Below the pieces are notes generated by a model, which was not told the DNA's origin, searched no databases, and saw only the letters and a list, made by a program, of their open reading frames with translations. 10,000 nucleotides of DNA. Source: Actinidia chinensis (lineage: Eukaryota; Streptophyta; Magnoliopsida; Ericales; Actinidiaceae). This document shows, piece after piece, positions 8,076 to 10,000 of this stretch. Every line of letters starts with the position of its first letter. The stretch's first letter is position 1. The DNA lies in contig CM018911.1 of the NCBI GenBank assembly GCA_009663005.1, positions 17,642,735 through 17,652,734 of the forward strand, in the 5' to 3' direction. The position numbers were made by a program, and so were the translations under genes.

Positions 8076-8469
8076 GAGAAATAGTCCTCAATCATAGTCA
8101 GGCGGCTGTTCGCCGAGCTAGAATCGCAGAGAAACGTTGGTTGTCGGAGCTGGACGAGATTTTGTGCGGAGATCGGATGTCTGAGAATCTGAAAATCTTC
8201 GCCAGAGGTCGAGGATATGCGGCGGCACGGGCACAGGGTCAGTTAGGGTTTAGGCTCTATCCATGATACAATGCTTGGGTAGAACTATCCCAAAGCCTCG
8301 CTGTGTAGGAAAGGGTGCCCCTACATTTATATATTGCACATCAGTTCAATAGCTCACAAGCGTGTAGACGTCGCATCACACCCTCCTCCCTCCACTCCAG
8401 CGTGCGCACTCGGCAGCACCTGCCACTGCAGACCAGGGATACGCACCCTACCCATCCCTGGGAGTCCCA
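8076..8469 (-). other. Copia 5' leader and possible gag start
   Basis: Between the copia primer-binding site and the gypsy breakpoint lie about 400 bp, more GC-rich than the flanks. On the - strand it holds a TATATAAATGTAGGGG stretch and an AAACCCTAA block. I cannot identify a gag protein in it; a short - strand frame starts ATGATTGAGGACTATTTC near 8097 but is cut by the gypsy junction. The 70-codon open frame on the + strand (8054-8266) is probably a chance antisense frame. Confidence 0.5.
8433..8461 (-). other. Candidate leader hairpin next to the copia PBS
   Basis: CCAGGGAT (8433-8440) and ATCCCTGG (8454-8461) are perfect inverted repeats of 8 bp around a 13-base loop. The hairpin lies within 10 bases of the primer-binding site, the position where LTR elements often carry structures for RNA dimerisation or packaging. 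A second small palindrome, GGGAGTCCC, overlaps at 8460-8468. Confidence 0.5.
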
Positions 8470-8481
8470 GCTCTGATACCA
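8470..8481 (-). other. Copia primer-binding site (tRNA-iMet type)
   Basis: The - strand reads TGGTATCAGAGC exactly, the common plant primer-binding sequence for initiator Met tRNA, directly after the LTR terminus. It fixes the element's orientation and its 5' end. Confidence 0.85.
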
Positions 8482-8617
8482 TGGACTTTAGCTGAACAGT
8501 CTATTCGCAGTAGGCAAAAGAGAACATACAAAATGTAAATATACATCCCTAATAAGATAAAAGAAATACTAAACTACCCTTGTGTGTCTAACAAAAGTAC
8601 ATATATATATATTCACA
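8482..8617 (-). repeat. Copia 5' LTR
   Basis: On the + strand it starts TGGACTTTAGC next to the primer-binding site and ends ATTCACA. It is the direct-repeat partner of 1860-1998. The outer edge could be 8615 or 8617; I chose 8617 because it gives a near match to the flanking bases at the other end. Confidence 0.75.
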
Positions 8618-8622
8618 CAACA
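8618..8622. repeat. Possible target-site duplication, right copy (CAACA)
   Basis: CAACA follows the right LTR and differs from the left copy CAACT at one position. It is weak for the reasons given for the left copy. Confidence 0.3.
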
Positions 8623-9899
8623 TCATAGTCGTTCCTTTTTAAATCGGCCAAAGTAGATGAACAGTCCCTTCATTACAAACCTTCTCTTGATCACCATAAA
8701 AACAGCTTAGGGCTAGCCAAATGATACTCTGAACCCCTTTTGAACGTAATTTGCTAAAATCTGAAGCTATTTTTGGAGCACGCTTCTTTAAAATGAAAAT
8801 AAGTTCTCTCTCTCTGTTTGTTTTTGTAAAGAAATGAAATGAATGCGAAGAAAAGTAATTTTTCCTTATTTGGTTTTAGAAAAGAGGAAAGAAAATGATA
8901 AAACACATACAAAGAAAAGAAAAGGAAAGCAAGAGGGAGACTGTGAAAGTAAATCTTTCAAAAGAGAGATAAAATGGAAATTTCATCTTGCCTGCCTTCC
9001 CAAAACTACTAACCAAACAAGGGGAAAAGAAAGTTTTGTTCTTTTGCATCTTTTCTATTTCTTTCCCTAGTTTCCAAACAAGCCTAAACTTCTCTTTTTA
9101 ACCATAGGGGTTTTGTGAGCCTATTGGAGAGGCAGATATGGGGGTTTAATTTGCATACATCCACATCCATGTTGCTGGGTCACCAGGGGTTGGTGTCATA
9201 TGTGGTGGCTTCTGGGGAATGCCGTCATCTGTGCAGCGCCCGCATCATAATTGCGGTTGTGCTGTCTCTTGGTTTTTTTTAGTGCTCGCATTTCTCGTAA
9301 CTGCGCCCATTTGAGGAGGTTCTTCCTTATTGTTTCATCTAATCCATTGCAACATCCTTGACATTTTCATTCGGAAGCCAAAACCTAAAGTTTACATGTT
9401 CGAAAAAAAACTGAGCCGTATAAATGGTTATAATATATTTGAAAGTGGAACTGAGGGGGCAATATTGGAAAAAATGCCTTTCAATTTGTATTCCAATACA
9501 TTAATCCATGTTCCCTAAAAAATTTAGAACTCGAAAGGGACAAACAAGAGTTGACGGAGGAAGTACATAACTGCGTAATGGATATATTTTGCTTCGTATT
9601 CCTTCGCTCCATTTTTCACCTGCATCTACTTTTTTGATGACACCAACTTAATTGTAACACATGATTTGATGAATGCTATCAAGTTCAGAATATATGTATA
9701 TCGATTCTTAACAAACCCAACTGGAAACGTTCAGCAACTTGCAGTCTAACTGTGGCCTGCATAGTTTTCCAAAATGATTCGGCACAAACCTGTCTTATTA
9801 TGTAGAACTAATGGGTTTAACCAGTAAACATTTTCATTTTTATACTAGACCTGTGGGTTATTCTGCTCAAGTATTAACTCCTGTCTTTTTCTTGGACAG
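8623..9899. other. Flanking DNA, probably intergenic or intron
   Basis: No gene is supported. The interval holds a (CT)n microsatellite near 8803-8814, a purine-rich block at 8880-8945 and a possible MITE-like unit (listed separately). The final 60 bases become T-rich and end in TTTTTCTTGGACAG, a good splice acceptor, so at least the right part may be intron. The small open frames at 8843-9070 and 9330-9518 show no family resemblance. Confidence 0.45.
8864..9083. mobile_element. Possible small MITE-like unit
   Basis: CTTATTTGGTTTTAG plus a purine run at 8864-8896 is an imperfect inverse of the block at 9051-9083, which ends CTAGTTTCCAAACAAGCC. A further inverted copy, CTAACCAAACAAGGGG, lies at 9009-9024. 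Termini of the CTTGTTTGG type are common in plant non-autonomous DNA elements. No clean target-site duplication is visible and the TIRs are poor, so this is tentative. Confidence 0.25.
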
Positions 9900-10000
9900 T
9901 TATGTCTCGGAACAGAGAGAATACTGCCCGTCCAGTCACAAGTACAAGCGCCATATATTGCCGGGCTGGCTTCTGTCGTGGGTGGATTAACGCACTCATA
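9900..10000 (+). CDS. Candidate exon of an unidentified gene, running off the window
   Basis: A T-rich tract ending CTTGGACAG at 9891-9899 is followed by sequence that is less AT-rich than the flank. Two of three frames stay open to the window end. The frame starting at 9900 reads LCLGTERILPVQSQVQ and then a hydrophobic AGLASVVGG stretch. The frame starting at ATG 9902 reads MSRNRENTARPVTSTS. The third stops at TAA 9988-9990. I favour the first on composition, but the correct phase depends on an upstream exon I cannot see. The strand matches the left gene, so it could be a downstream gene or, less likely, a further exon of the same locus. No function is assigned. Confidence 0.35.

Larger units (their letters stand above)
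1860..8617 (-). mobile_element. Decayed Ty1/copia-type LTR retrotransposon, interrupted by Ty3/gypsy material
   Basis: On the - strand the order is 5' LTR (8482-8617), primer-binding site matching TGGTATCAGAGC, leader, foreign filler, reverse transcriptase remnant, polypurine tract and 3' LTR (1860-1998). The two LTRs are clearly related along their length, both start TG and end CA on the + strand, and sit in the correct places relative to the PBS and PPT. Short LTRs of about 137 bp together with this RT type suit the small-LTR Ty1/copia lineages of plants. Gag, protease, integrase, the start of RT and most of RNase H are missing, so the element is dead and cannot move by itself. The missing coding region is replaced by about 5.3 kb of Ty3/gypsy sequence, mostly on the opposite strand. 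A single original insertion is the simplest reading; two independent copia fragments is the alternative. Confidence 0.7.

Noticed and set aside
7684..8084. Overlapping + strand frames of 74, 75 and 105 codons as small genes
   Set aside because: They are fragments of a frameshifted gypsy gag; the zinc-knuckle and gag-protease linker resemblances are spread across them.
8054..8266. A 70-codon + strand open frame giving a charged, helix-like peptide (for example RRARIAEKRW)
   Set aside because: It has no ATG at its start, sits antisense to the copia leader and crosses the gypsy/copia junction. Chance is the simpler explanation.
8482..8617. A TRIM or Cassandra-type element, given the short LTR
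   Set aside because: No 5S rRNA-like promoter sequence is seen, and a copia reverse transcriptase remnant is present in matching orientation next to the other LTR.

Overview
This window looks like nuclear DNA of a flowering plant. It is AT-rich, has no bacterial-style gene packing, shows GT-AG splice signals around short open exons, and most of its length is decayed LTR retrotransposon of the two standard plant superfamilies. No tRNA, rRNA, CRISPR array or intact long ORF is visible. All identifications come from reading the sequence by eye against remembered family motifs; no alignment or database search was possible.

Layout. Bases 1-653 carry what looks like the 3' end of a + strand host gene: an exon at about 150-237, an intron at 238-585 and a last exon ending in TAG at 651-653. 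Bases 654-1854 are flanking or 3' UTR-like DNA with no gene I can support. From 1860 to about 8617 lies one old Ty1/copia-type element on the - strand. It has a 3' LTR (1860-1998), a polypurine tract, a broken reverse transcriptase (2009-2778), a leader (about 8076-8469), a tRNA-iMet-type primer-binding site (8470-8481) and a 5' LTR (8482-8617). Most of its gag-protease-integrase region is missing.

The space between the two copia remnants (2779 to about 8075) is filled by pieces of a Ty3/gypsy chromovirus-type element in an unusual order. First comes a - strand copy of a long LTR, cut at one end (2779-4305). Next come the + strand 3' end of pol, covering the integrase C-terminus and chromodomain (4291-4741), and its polypurine tract. 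A full + strand LTR follows (4755-6387), then a primer-binding site (6388-6411) and a frameshifted gag with a zinc-knuckle remnant (about 6697-8075). The two LTR copies form an inverted repeat with arms of about 1.5 kb around a spacer of about 450 bp. The + strand parts run pol-LTR-gag, the reverse of a normal element.

Bases 8618-9899 are flanking DNA with a possible small MITE-like unit (8864-9083). At 9900 a good splice acceptor begins a candidate exon that runs off the window. Nothing here encodes a working system. The value of the window is structural: a nested, inverted and permuted retroelement cluster between two candidate host exon regions. If transcribed, it could fold into a long hairpin and feed small-RNA silencing.
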